From Cohnella thailandensis (lineage in GTDB: Bacteria > Bacillota > Bacilli > Paenibacillales > Paenibacillaceae): a stretch of DNA of 64,000 nucleotides. A program made the position numbers and the translations under genes. Below are positions 33,392-41,292 of this stretch, one piece after another; within the stretch, counting starts at the first letter, position 1, and every line of letters begins with the position of its first letter. The notes beneath the pieces are model-generated. The model was not told the origin of the DNA. It made no database searches and was given only the letters and a program-made list of their open reading frames with translations. The stretch lies in assembly GCF_014212135.1 (NCBI RefSeq), contig NZ_JACJVQ010000024.1, positions 248,001-312,000 of the forward strand. The letters are read 5' to 3'.

Positions 33392-34807
33392 ATGAGCAAG
33401 CAACAGATCGGCGTCGTCGGTTTGGCCGTCATGGGCAAGAACCTGGCCCTGAACATCGAAAGCAGGGGATTCTCGGTCTCCCTTTACAACCGTTCCCCGG
33501 GGAAAACGAAGGAGCTGCTGGAAGAGGCGGCCGGCCGCAACTTCGTCGGAACGTACAGCGTGGAAGAGTTCGTGCAATCGCTGGAAACGCCGCGTCGAAT
33601 CCTGATCATGGTCCAAGCCGGAGCGGCGACGGACGATACGATCAACCAGCTCGTTCCTCACCTGAGCAAGGGAGACATCCTGATCGACGGCGGCAACGCC
33701 TACTTCCCGGACACGCAGCGCCGCAACGAGGAGCTGGAAGCCAAGGGCATCCGCTTCATCGGAGCCGGCGTCTCCGGCGGGGAAGAAGGGGCGCTTAAAG
33801 GCCCCGCGATCATGCCGGGCGGCCAGAAGGACGCTTACGAGCTGGTCGAGCCGATCCTGACGGCGATCTCCGCGAAGGTGAACGGCGACCCTTGCTCGAC
33901 TTACATCGGCGAAGGCGGATCCGGCCACTACGTCAAGATGGTTCACAACGGCATCGAGTACGGCGACATGCAGCTGATCGGCGAAGCGTACCATCTGTTA
34001 AAGGACGTTCTGGGCCTGTCCACGGACGAGCTGCACAAGATCTTCACGGAATGGAACAAGGGCGAGCTTGACAGCTACCTGATCGAGATCACGGCCGACA
34101 TCTTCGGCAAGACCGATCCGGATACCGGCAAGCCTATGGTCGACGTCATTCTGGACTCCGCCGGGCAGAAGGGTACCGGCAAGTGGACCAGCCAAAGCGC
34201 GCTCGATCTGGGAGTACCGCTGTCCATCATTACGGAGTCCGTCTTCGCGCGCTTCCTGTCCGCGATGAAGGAAGAGCGCGTCGCGGCCAGCAAGAAGCTG
34301 AGCGGCCCGGCTCAAGTTCCGTTCGACGGCGACCGCGCCGCGTTCATCGAATCCGTCCGCAAGGCGCTGTTCGCGAGCAAGATCGCCTCTTATGCCCAAG
34401 GCTTTGCTCAGATGAGAGCCGCTTCCGAAGCTTACGACTGGAAGCTGAACTACGGCAACATCGCGATGATCTTCCGCGGCGGCTGCATCATCCGCGCCGG
34501 CTTCCTGCAGAACATCAAGGACGCATACGACAAGAATCCGGAGCTCAAGAACCTGTTCCTGGACGACTACTTCGGCGGCATCGTCGAGAACTACCAGGAA
34601 GCTTGGAGAAGCGTCGTGGCAACGGCCGTTACTCGCGGCATTCCGGTGCCGGCGTTCGCTTCCGCCCTGGCTTACTACGATAGCTACCGTTCGGAGCGTC
34701 TCCCGGCGAACCTGCTGCAAGCGCAGCGCGATTACTTCGGCGCGCACACGTTCCAACGCTTGGATAAGGAAGGCGTCTTCCACTTCCAATGGATGCAGAA
34801 CAACTAA
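33392..34807 (+). CDS. gnd: 6-phosphogluconate dehydrogenase, decarboxylating
   Basis: 471 residues. The N-terminal dinucleotide-binding GVVGLAVMGKNLALNIESRG has the NADP-type pattern. The rest includes GDILIDGGNAYF, GAGVSGGEEGALKGPAIMPGG and the catalytic GGSGHYVKMVHNGIEYGDMQ (lysine near residue 183). The C-terminal FHFQWMQNN matches full-length GndA. It makes ribulose-5-phosphate, CO2 and NADPH. GCGGAGGAG precedes the ATG. Last gene of the zwf operon; a terminator follows. The 6-phosphogluconolactonase that should act just before it is not in the operon but at 43443-44534. Confidence 0.95.
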   Translation: MSKQQIGVVGLAVMGKNLALNIESRGFSVSLYNRSPGKTKELLEEAAGRNFVGTYSVEEFVQSLETPRRILIMVQAGAATDDTINQLVPHLSKGDILIDGGNAYFPDTQRRNEELEAKGIRFIGAGVSGGEEGALKGPAIMPGGQKDAYELVEPILTAISAKVNGDPCSTYIGEGGSGHYVKMVHNGIEYGDMQLIGEAYHLLKDVLGLSTDELHKIFTEWNKGELDSYLIEITADIFGKTDPDTGKPMVDVILDSAGQKGTGKWTSQSALDLGVPLSIITESVFARFLSAMKEERVAASKKLSGPAQVPFDGDRAAFIESVRKALFASKIASYAQGFAQMRAASEAYDWKLNYGNIAMIFRGGCIIRAGFLQNIKDAYDKNPELKNLFLDDYFGGIVENYQEAWRSVVATAVTRGIPVPAFASALAYYDSYRSERLPANLLQAQRDYFGAHTFQRLDKEGVFHFQWMQNN

Positions 34808-34835
34808 ATAAAAGGTATTCGGATTTTAGGTGGAG

Positions 34836-34862
34836 AAGGGCGTTTATGACGCCCTTTTTCAA
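34836..34862. terminator. Terminator of the pentose phosphate operon, possibly bidirectional
   Basis: AAGGGCGT and ACGCCCTT flank a short loop, with TTTTTC after. It separates gnd from the convergent MFS gene. Confidence 0.88.
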
Positions 34863-34866
34863 TTTT

Positions 34867-36048
34867 CTAAGAGGCAAGTTCTTTTGTGGGTTTAGAAGGA
34901 GCGCTCAATATACCGCTTAATACAAAAGATAACAAGGAACCGGCAAAGCAAATGGCCGCAAAAACGCCTACGGCGGAAAAACCGTTAAAAGCCCCATAAA
35001 TCATGCCCGCGATCCAAGATCCGAGCGTCGTTGCCGCGTACATGATCGAATTGGCCAAGCTGGAGATCGTGCCGCGGATGGTCGGATTCAACGAATTCAG
35101 CAGTCCCAATATCATCGGAAAAGCGATTCCCATATTCACGAAAATTAAAATGTATACACCTGCAAAAGCCGAGACCGATGGCAAGTGAGGCAATACTATG
35201 AAACATGCAATAGAGACGAGGAAGCCCGCAAACAGCGTGTTGAAGCGGTTCAACTTTTTGATTACATAAGCCCCGCAAACGCTCCCGACCATGTTGCCAA
35301 GGCCGAGAAAAAACATCGCGTACCCCACTTGATCGACCGAAAGATAATAGCGTTCCGTCATCCATTTTCCAATGAAGGAAAAGGCGGCGAAGAATCCGCA
35401 CTGAAATAAGAAATGAGCCAGGAAAGCCCTTCTCGCCATTCGGCTTGTCAATAGCGGGGTATATCTTCTGAATATTGAAATGCGGTTTATTTGGTCTTGA
35501 TTCGGTTTCATTTCGGGCATTGCAAAATAGATAAATAACGCGACCGACAACGAGCATGCGCCGATTGCAAAGAAAGGAAAAGACCAATGGGTTGCGGCAA
35601 GCAGGCTTCCGATAGGGATTCCGAACGCCTGGGAGGAGGCCAAGCCCGCCATTACGATTCCCGAGGCTTTAGCGATCTTCGGCGCAGGAAACAGGGCGGG
35701 AATGGCTGCCCAGACCTGAGGCGCCGTAAATGCCGCGCTGACTCCGGCTAAAAAACGGAATAAAAACATCGACCAGAAACCCGTGGCAAACCCGCATAAC
35801 ATGGTTGAAACCGAGAAGCAAACCATGCCTGCGAGCATGACTTTTTTGCGGTCCCATCCATCGGATAGCGGTCCGGCGATCAGCGCAAATACGGCATAAC
35901 CTAAAGCGTAGGCCCCCACCATCCAACCGGCGTACTCGGTCGAGATATGAAACAATTCCTGAAGAGTAGGGATAAGCGGAGAAATCAAAAAGGTATCGGT
36001 TCCGATCACGAATAGGATGAGGAAAAACAATGCCGTTAATTTTCCCAT
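34867..36048 (-). CDS. Major facilitator superfamily transporter (DHA1 drug-efflux-like)
   Basis: 393 residues with twelve predicted membrane segments. The family loop motif GPLSDGWDRKKVMLAG lies between segments 2 and 3, and RFLAGVSAAFTAPQVWA resembles the antiporter motif of drug/proton exchangers. It is probably a multidrug or metabolite exporter in the cytoplasmic membrane. By eye the coding sequence is less GC-rich and uses more A/T-ending codons than its neighbours, so recent acquisition together with the upstream arsR gene is possible. A 26-bp dyad lies just upstream, between this gene and arsR. Confidence 0.87.
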   Translation of the reverse strand: MGKLTALFFLILFVIGTDTFLISPLIPTLQELFHISTEYAGWMVGAYALGYAVFALIAGPLSDGWDRKKVMLAGMVCFSVSTMLCGFATGFWSMFLFRFLAGVSAAFTAPQVWAAIPALFPAPKIAKASGIVMAGLASSQAFGIPIGSLLAATHWSFPFFAIGACSLSVALFIYFAMPEMKPNQDQINRISIFRRYTPLLTSRMARRAFLAHFLFQCGFFAAFSFIGKWMTERYYLSVDQVGYAMFFLGLGNMVGSVCGAYVIKKLNRFNTLFAGFLVSIACFIVLPHLPSVSAFAGVYILIFVNMGIAFPMILGLLNSLNPTIRGTISSLANSIMYAATTLGSWIAGMIYGAFNGFSAVGVFAAICFAGSLLSFVLSGILSAPSKPTKELAS

Positions 36049-36074
36049 GGTATGTACCTTCCTTCGAAATTTTT

Positions 36075-36100
36075 GTTCTGTAGTTAAACAACTATTGAAC
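36075..36100. promoter_or_regulatory. Operator-like dyad between arsR and the MFS gene
   Basis: GTTC-TG-TAGTT-AAAC-AACTA-TT-GAAC is a nested dyad. Its TAGTTAAAC core recurs in the palindrome upstream of the SDR gene at 37315. Confidence 0.55.
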
Positions 36101-36126
36101 TAAAGGGCAAAAAAAGAGATTTCCTT

Positions 36127-36417
36127 CTACAGCGTATCCAGAAATCCGGGCAAGTAAGTTTGAAAAGTATCTATTTCGATACTCATATACTTTGCTTGAG
36201 CTTCTTTACGGACCTTGATCAATTTCGCCTCCTTTAAAGCGCGTAAATGGTACGAAGTGTTCGATTTTGAAGTGTCGCGAATGCCCATCACTTCTCCGCA
36301 ATTCATCTCCTTCTTGTTGACGTAGAGAGTACGAATGATATCCAGCCTTGTCTCGTCGGACAATGCCTTGAAGATTTTGACCCTTAGCTCATCGTTTGCC
36401 ATTATTTGAGTTGTCAT
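36127..36417 (-). CDS. ArsR-family winged-helix regulator
   Basis: 96 residues: VKIFKALSDETRLDIIRTLYVNKKEMNCGEVM, then KSNTSYHLRALKEAKLIKVRKEAQAKYMSIE. This is the classic ArsR/SmtB wHTH without visible paired metal-binding cysteines; the single cysteine in MNCGEV is where some members have a metal or thiol site. It probably controls the downstream MFS exporter, 78 bases away, through the dyad between them, and is in the same orientation. Like the MFS gene its base composition appears AT-richer than the surroundings. Confidence 0.85.
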   Translation of the reverse strand: MTTQIMANDELRVKIFKALSDETRLDIIRTLYVNKKEMNCGEVMGIRDTSKSNTSYHLRALKEAKLIKVRKEAQAKYMSIEIDTFQTYLPGFLDTL

Positions 36418-36466
36418 AAAACCATTGTACTAAAATATCGCTATAAATCAACTCTGCGAATACAAG

Positions 36467-36512
36467 AAAAAGTCCCGCAAAAGAGGGAGCTCCTCTCCTG
36501 CAGGACTTTTTA
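36467..36512. terminator. Bidirectional terminator between SDR and arsR
   Basis: AAAAAGTCC-CGCA and TGCAGGACTTTTT pair, with inner GAGGGAGCTCCTC. A-runs and T-runs on both sides would serve either strand. Confidence 0.8.
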
Positions 36513-36514
36513 TC

Positions 36515-37267
36515 TTACTTCGCCGTTACGCCGCCGTCGACCGGCAGCTCGATTCCCGTGACGTACGAAGAGTCGTCGGAAGCCAGGAACAGGACGGCCG
36601 AGGCGACCTCGGACGCTTCCCCGACTCGAGGAAGAGCGGTCTGCGACAGGAACCATTGAAGCATCTGCTCGTTCTTGATCAAGTCGGAGCTCATCGGCGT
36701 CTCGATAAAGCCGGGATGAACGGAATTGACGCGGATGTTGTGCTTGCCGTAGTCGACCGCCGCGGCCTTCGTCAGAATGCGAACCGCTCCTTTGGAGGCG
36801 GTATAGGCGCCCGCTCCGCTGCCTCCGGTAAGGCCCGCGATGGAGGAAATATTGATGACGGAGCCGCCGTTGTTCTCGATCATGTTCGGAACGACGTGCT
36901 TCATGCCGAGAAACGTGCCGGTTACGTTGATGCCCATGACCCGATTCCATTGGTCGATCGTCGTATCCAACAGGCCGACGGCGAGCGAGACCCCCGCATT
37001 GTTGACGAGGACGTCGATTTTGCCGTAGGTCTCGACCGTCTTGGCGACGATGGAGATCCAATCCTCTTCGGAAGCGACGTTATGAGCGAAGCCTTGAGCT
37101 TGTCCGCCCGCTTCCCGGATTTCCTTCACGACGGCTTGCACCGCCGCTTCGTTGATGTCCGTCGCGACGATCTTCGCTCCCTCGCGCGCGAACAGCAGCG
37201 CCTCTTCGCGGCCCATTCCGCTGCCTGCGCCGGTTATGATAGCTACCTTGTCCTGAAGTCTATTCAT
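36515..37267 (-). CDS. Short-chain dehydrogenase/reductase
   Basis: 250 residues of classical SDR. Cofactor motif TGAGSGMG near residue 12, NNAG near 88, the catalytic serine in INISSIAGLTGG and YTASK near 152-156, and VNSVHPGFIETPM. The C-terminal YVTGIELPVDGG is standard. It is an NAD(P)-dependent oxidoreductase in the cytoplasm; an acidic residue after the second strand (ATDIN) favours NAD. The alcohol or ketone substrate cannot be inferred. GGGGAGATCTAACG precedes the ATG. A perfect palindrome lies 48 bases upstream, indicating a dedicated repressor not seen nearby unless the ArsR protein serves. Confidence 0.88.
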   Translation of the reverse strand: MNRLQDKVAIITGAGSGMGREEALLFAREGAKIVATDINEAAVQAVVKEIREAGGQAQGFAHNVASEEDWISIVAKTVETYGKIDVLVNNAGVSLAVGLLDTTIDQWNRVMGINVTGTFLGMKHVVPNMIENNGGSVINISSIAGLTGGSGAGAYTASKGAVRILTKAAAVDYGKHNIRVNSVHPGFIETPMSSDLIKNEQMLQWFLSQTALPRVGEASEVASAVLFLASDDSSYVTGIELPVDGGVTAK

Positions 37268-37314
37268 CGTTAGATCTCCCCTATCGGTAGAATTGTGTAG
37301 ATGATTGCTGGTTT

Positions 37315-37329
37315 GATAGTTAAACTATC
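37315..37329. promoter_or_regulatory. Palindromic operator upstream of the SDR gene
   Basis: GATAGTT-A-AACTATC is a perfect 7+7 palindrome in the promoter region of the minus-strand SDR gene. Confidence 0.65.
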
Positions 37330-37468
37330 ACTACGAGATAAAGTATATCACGACAATGCTGCGATCTCAATCGCCAGTCTTTCTTGCGCGCTCCCGTCCG
37401 ATCCTCAAGCATATTTTTCTGTCGAAGTGGCACTCTATAGGCATTACGACCGCAAGGCAGGGTGAACA

Positions 37469-38260
37469 ATGAAGAGATTACTGATCGCAGCGTCGGCCGT
37501 GCTCCTCGCGACGGGATGCGGCCACAGACAGGAGAGCGCCGCTCCTTCTTCTACGACCTCCGCTTCCGGAATGAAAGCATCTTCTATCTATAGCGCGGCG
37601 AATCCCGACCCGGTGTACCGGGCAAGAGAAGCGACGAACGACACGAACGGCCTATTGAACAGGCTGCTCGATCAACTGCCTCCAGGCTACGGCAGCAATC
37701 GCCCCGCGGTACCTCCGGGACAGACGGCTTACCCTCAGACCGGCACGAATCCCGCGCAGCCCGCGAATCCCGGTTGGACGGGGAATCCGGGACAGAATGC
37801 CGGCCAGGCCGGGAATGCCGGTCAAACGGGAAATGCCGGGCAAACGACGAACCCCGGCCAAATCGCGAACCCGCCAAACTCGGCCAACGTGTCCGCCTTC
37901 GAGCAGCAGGTGTTCGAGCTGGTAAACAAGGAGAGGCAGAATGCCGGGCTGGGCGCGCTGACCATGGATAGCAAGCTTGTCCAGGTAGCCCGGGTAAAGG
38001 CGCAGGACATGCACGACAAAAATTATTTCGACCATCAATCCCCTACCTATGGATCTCCTTTTGACATGATGAGGACGTTCGGCGTTCCCTTTCAATCCGC
38101 CGGGGAGAATATCGCCAAGGGGCAAACGAGTCCTCAGCAGGTCATGAGCCAATGGATGAACAGTCCGGGCCACAGGGCGAACATCCTTAACGGGAGCTTC
38201 ACCCGCATCGGCGTCGGCTACGTGAGTACCGGAGAGTGGGTACAGGAATTTATCGGATAA
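37469..38260 (+). CDS. CAP-domain (YkwD-like) lipoprotein 1
   Basis: 263 residues. The lipoprotein signal MKRLLIAASAVLLATGC has the cysteine at residue 17. A long disordered linker of Gly/Asn/Pro/Gln (AGNAGQTGNAGQTTNPGQ) runs from about residue 75 to 140. A C-terminal CAP/SCP domain follows: LVNKERQNAGLGALTMDSKLVQVARVKAQDM, FDHQSPTYGSPFDMM, AGENIAKGQ, MNSPGHRANILNG and IGVGYV. Bacterial CAP proteins are extracytoplasmic, with unknown biochemical activity, often linked to spores or the envelope. It converges on a paralogue at 38351-39043. Confidence 0.9.
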   Translation: MKRLLIAASAVLLATGCGHRQESAAPSSTTSASGMKASSIYSAANPDPVYRAREATNDTNGLLNRLLDQLPPGYGSNRPAVPPGQTAYPQTGTNPAQPANPGWTGNPGQNAGQAGNAGQTGNAGQTTNPGQIANPPNSANVSAFEQQVFELVNKERQNAGLGALTMDSKLVQVARVKAQDMHDKNYFDHQSPTYGSPFDMMRTFGVPFQSAGENIAKGQTSPQQVMSQWMNSPGHRANILNGSFTRIGVGYVSTGEWVQEFIG

Positions 38261-38278
38261 TAAGCGCGAACCGAAACG

Positions 38279-38321
38279 AACTCCGCTATCGTCGAAGCAA
38301 GACGGGAAGCGGAGTTTTTTT
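38279..38321 (+). terminator. Terminator of CAP gene 1
   Basis: ACTCCGCT and AGCGGAGT form an eight-pair stem, followed by TTTTTTT. Confidence 0.85.
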
Positions 38322-38350
38322 ACCCATGATGACCATGATGAAGCCGCAGT

Positions 38351-39043
38351 TCAACCGACGAACTCTTGCACCCACTTGCCGTTATAATAAGCGATCCCGA
38401 CCAGGGAATAGCTTCGGTTCAAAATATTGGAGCGGTGCTGCGGGCTGCTCATCCACTGTTCCACGACCTCGGCCGGACTGGCTTGTCCTTGCGCGATATT
38501 TTCGCCTGCTGAACGATAATCAATGCCGAAGGACGCCATCATGTCGAACGGAGAACCGAAGGTAGGCGAGTAATGGGAAAAATAGTTGCGGGAGTCCATC
38601 TCCTGAGCTTTGGTTAGAGCCATGTCCGTCAAACGAGAACTCTCGCTTAACGGCGGCAGCCCGGCGTTCGCTCTGGCCATGTTCACGAGATTCAATACTT
38701 GATTTTCATTATCGGCAGTCTCCGCGAACGTTCTAGGCTTAGGGGATGGAGGCGACGATTGGGAACGGTAGGGAACATGGTCGCGAATGAAGCGATCGAG
38801 CCAGCTGGAATTTTCCTCGGGAATGTTGCGGGCGTTCTGAAGAGTTTGATAGGAGGAGCCCTCGGCGCCCTCCAAGGTGGACACGGAAGAGGCTTGCTTC
38901 GGAATGGCGGCGGGGATATGATGCCTGGCGATCGGCGCTAGCCGACTCTGGTTGTCCGTCATTTGCTCTGTCGTCAGGTTCGGATTGCTGGCGCAGCCGG
39001 AAGCCAGAAGCATAATTGCCGCGCATCCGATATAGGGTTTCAT
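38351..39043 (-). CDS. CAP-domain (YkwD-like) lipoprotein 2
   Basis: About 230 residues. The start is ATG 39043, where GAGGAGGGGC precedes and MKPYIGCAAIMLLASGC gives a lipobox; the 27 upstream in-frame codons are not part of the protein. A linker with TLQNARNIPEENSSWLDRFIRDH follows, then a CAP domain: LVNMARANAGLPPLSESSRLTDMALTKAQEMD, FSHYSPTFGSPFDMM, AGENIAQGQ, MSSPQHRSNILNRSYSLVGIAYYN and WVQEFVG. Near the C-terminus it is very similar to CAP lipoprotein 1, indicating gene duplication with inversion; the linkers differ completely. Confidence 0.9.
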   Translation of the reverse strand: MKPYIGCAAIMLLASGCASNPNLTTEQMTDNQSRLAPIARHHIPAAIPKQASSVSTLEGAEGSSYQTLQNARNIPEENSSWLDRFIRDHVPYRSQSSPPSPKPRTFAETADNENQVLNLVNMARANAGLPPLSESSRLTDMALTKAQEMDSRNYFSHYSPTFGSPFDMMASFGIDYRSAGENIAQGQASPAEVVEQWMSSPQHRSNILNRSYSLVGIAYYNGKWVQEFVG

Positions 39044-39195
39044 GCGGCGCCCCTCCTCTATTCGTCCAAGGTAATGTTGCCCACGATAAGGTTCTGCAAT
39101 ATCGATTTTATTTATGTAGGTCATAACGATTCGCCGTCAGCCTCCTGCCTATTTCTTCCTTATGAATCCCTATTGGTCAGGCTTCAGCGGAGTGA

Positions 39196-39249
39196 TATGA
39201 TAATGGAGCAAAGTGAAGCCATTGAACGGATCTTCCGCATGCGCCAATA
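39196..39249 (+). CDS. Possible 17-residue peptide upstream of the histidine kinase
   Basis: GCGGAGTGAT precedes ATG 39196; the frame encodes MIMEQSEAIERIFRMRQ and stops 28 bases before the kinase start. Support is limited to the ribosome binding site and the position. Confidence 0.25.
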
Positions 39250-39277
39250 GCAAGAGACACATATAGGGGGGCGCTTC

Positions 39278-41062
39278 TTGGAACTTAACCGGTGGATGTC
39301 GGTCTTGCTTTTTCTCGTAGCCATTTATGGCTCGTACATCTTGGCGTTGACTTATCGCAAGCGTCGGATGCCGATTGCCAGGACGATGTTCTTGACCATG
39401 CTAGGCTCGGCTTTCTATTCGGTGGGTTACGGCTTCGAGCTTCTAAGCTGCACTTTGCCGGGTATCAAGCTGAGCTTGCAAATCGAATATTTAGGAATTC
39501 CTTTCGTTTCGGCGCTGTGGCTCTACCTGGTCATCCAATTCACCGGTACGGCGCCCGGGTATCGGAAACGCCTGGCCGTTCTGCTGTTCATAATGCCTTT
39601 TACGATCTATTTCCTTCATTTAACGAACGACTGGCACCATCTTATTTACGCCGATTATGTCCCGAATGCGGGTTCGTTGGGTCCCGTTTATTTGACGGTC
39701 AAAGGGCCTTGGTATTGGGTGCATATTTTCTATAGTTATGTCGTTCTTCTGGGCGGATTTCTGCTGTTTATTCCGATGTACTTTCGCTCGGCGCCCGTCG
39801 TGCGGAAGCAGATTCTTATCCTCCTGTTCGGCGCCGCCGTGCCCATGCTCAGCAATGTCGCTTATCTGTTCGGGAGCAATCTGGATCTGACGCCCTTCGG
39901 CTTCACCGTCTCCGGAATCACGTATATCTGGGGGATCTTTCGCTTTAATTTGCTTCGGCTCACCCCGATTGCCTTGGCGAAGGCGTTCGAAACGATCCGA
40001 GACGGCGTCGTCATTCTGGACGAGGAGGACCGGGTGGTCAAGTTTAACCCGGCGGCACACCAGGTATTTCCCGAATGGAGGAAGAGGAGGTCTCCGGTTC
40101 CGGCAAGCGAGGCTTTCAAGGACGACGAGCGGCTGTTGGAACGGATCTTCTCCGCCGCGCGCGACGATCATTTTACTTACCGGCGCATGGCGAATGACCG
40201 CACTCTGTTTTATCATTGCAGATTATACGTTCTTTACGACAATACGGAAGCTCTTATCGGCAAAATACTGCTTTTCAGCGATGTGACCGGAAGGATGGAG
40301 GACGAAGCCAGGCTGAGAGAGAACGCGCGTCAGCTCTCGGAGCTGAACGCGTTCAAGGATAAGCTGTTCACGGTCGTCGCCCATGATATCCGGGATCCTA
40401 TCGCCGTCCTGGTCAGCATGACCGATCTGCTCCGGCACCAGACGAACCTCTCCCAGAGGGAGCTGTCCGAATGGATGAAGGAGATGCACGGGCAGGTAAG
40501 AAGCACGCTGTCGCTTGTCGATAATCTGTTGGATTGGTATCGAAGCCAGAAAGGGCAGGTGTCCTACCAGCCGCAGGAGTGCCGCCTTCGGCAGGCGGTA
40601 AGCCATTCGATCGATTTGGTCGGCGCGAAAGCGGCCATGAGAGGGATCGTTCTGTCGGAGTATGTGGAGGAGGAACTCATGGTTTACGCGGACAGGGAGA
40701 TGCTTGATCTGACTCTGCGCAACCTGATCGCCAATGCGATCAAATACGCGTCGGTGGGCGGGTTCGTCGAGGTGTCGGCGACCGCGGCCTCCTCCGAAGT
40801 CGTCGTATCGGTTCGCGACGATGGCGCCGGGATCGATCCGGAAACGGCGGAATGCCTTCGGCAAGAGGGGGCTTTCTTCCGGAAGGCCGCTTCCGGGGAG
40901 AGGGCGGGCGAGGCAAGATTCGGACTTGCCCTCACGCGCGAATTCGTTCGGATCAATGGAGGACGGCTGTGGTTCGAGACCGTGCCCGGAGAGGGCACGA
41001 CTTTCTTTTTTACGGTTCCTTGTTCCAGGAAGCCTGCCGGGTCGCGGGTCGATGCGACGTAA
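39278..41062 (+). CDS. Sensor histidine kinase with N-terminal 7TM domain and PAS
   Basis: 594 residues. Residues 1-235 form seven hydrophobic segments of the HisKA_7TM type. A PAS-like domain follows (FETIRDGVVILDEEDRVVKFNPAA, about 240-345), then HisKA with the phospho-accepting histidine in FTVVAHDIRDPIAVL near residue 369, and a HATPase with N box LRNLIANAIKYA, G1 DDGAGID, FGLALTREFV and G2 GEGTTFFF. The TTG start at 39278 follows ATAGGGGGG. No response regulator gene is adjacent, so it is an orphan kinase. The 7TM module in this family binds small signals in the membrane; the ligand is unknown. Confidence 0.9.
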   Translation: MELNRWMSVLLFLVAIYGSYILALTYRKRRMPIARTMFLTMLGSAFYSVGYGFELLSCTLPGIKLSLQIEYLGIPFVSALWLYLVIQFTGTAPGYRKRLAVLLFIMPFTIYFLHLTNDWHHLIYADYVPNAGSLGPVYLTVKGPWYWVHIFYSYVVLLGGFLLFIPMYFRSAPVVRKQILILLFGAAVPMLSNVAYLFGSNLDLTPFGFTVSGITYIWGIFRFNLLRLTPIALAKAFETIRDGVVILDEEDRVVKFNPAAHQVFPEWRKRRSPVPASEAFKDDERLLERIFSAARDDHFTYRRMANDRTLFYHCRLYVLYDNTEALIGKILLFSDVTGRMEDEARLRENARQLSELNAFKDKLFTVVAHDIRDPIAVLVSMTDLLRHQTNLSQRELSEWMKEMHGQVRSTLSLVDNLLDWYRSQKGQVSYQPQECRLRQAVSHSIDLVGAKAAMRGIVLSEYVEEELMVYADREMLDLTLRNLIANAIKYASVGGFVEVSATAASSEVVVSVRDDGAGIDPETAECLRQEGAFFRKAASGERAGEARFGLALTREFVRINGGRLWFETVPGEGTTFFFTVPCSRKPAGSRVDAT

Positions 41063-41092
41063 AGCCGGCTTGACGTGCGGCATAAGGGACGA

Positions 41093-41122
41093 TTGTCGGG
41101 GCGGCCCGCGATGTGCTAAACT
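41093..41122 (+). promoter_or_regulatory. Promoter with extended -10 for the 41.2-kb gene
   Basis: TTGTCG (41093-41098) and TGC-TAAACT (-10 at 41117-41122) lie 18 bases apart. The terminator-like hairpin at 41147 is inside its transcript. Confidence 0.45.
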
Positions 41123-41146
41123 GAACCTATCGACGACACACGGAAG

Positions 41147-41193
41147 CACCGTGCTTGCAGACGTTAATTTCTGCATGCCACGGTGTTTTATTT
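41147..41193 (+). terminator. Terminator or leader attenuator
   Basis: CACCGTGCTTGCAG pairs with CTGCATGCCACGGTG (one mismatch), followed by TTTTATTTT. It may end the kinase transcript, or attenuate a transcript from the promoter at 41093. Confidence 0.8.
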
Positions 41194-41292
41194 TGCGTTT
41201 AGGGGGGGATCGCTATCGACCGCGGGAGGAATAGGAGCGCTATACCGAATCGGATCACGGAGGAGTGGCTCGGGGAGGCTTTCGCTCCGCTG

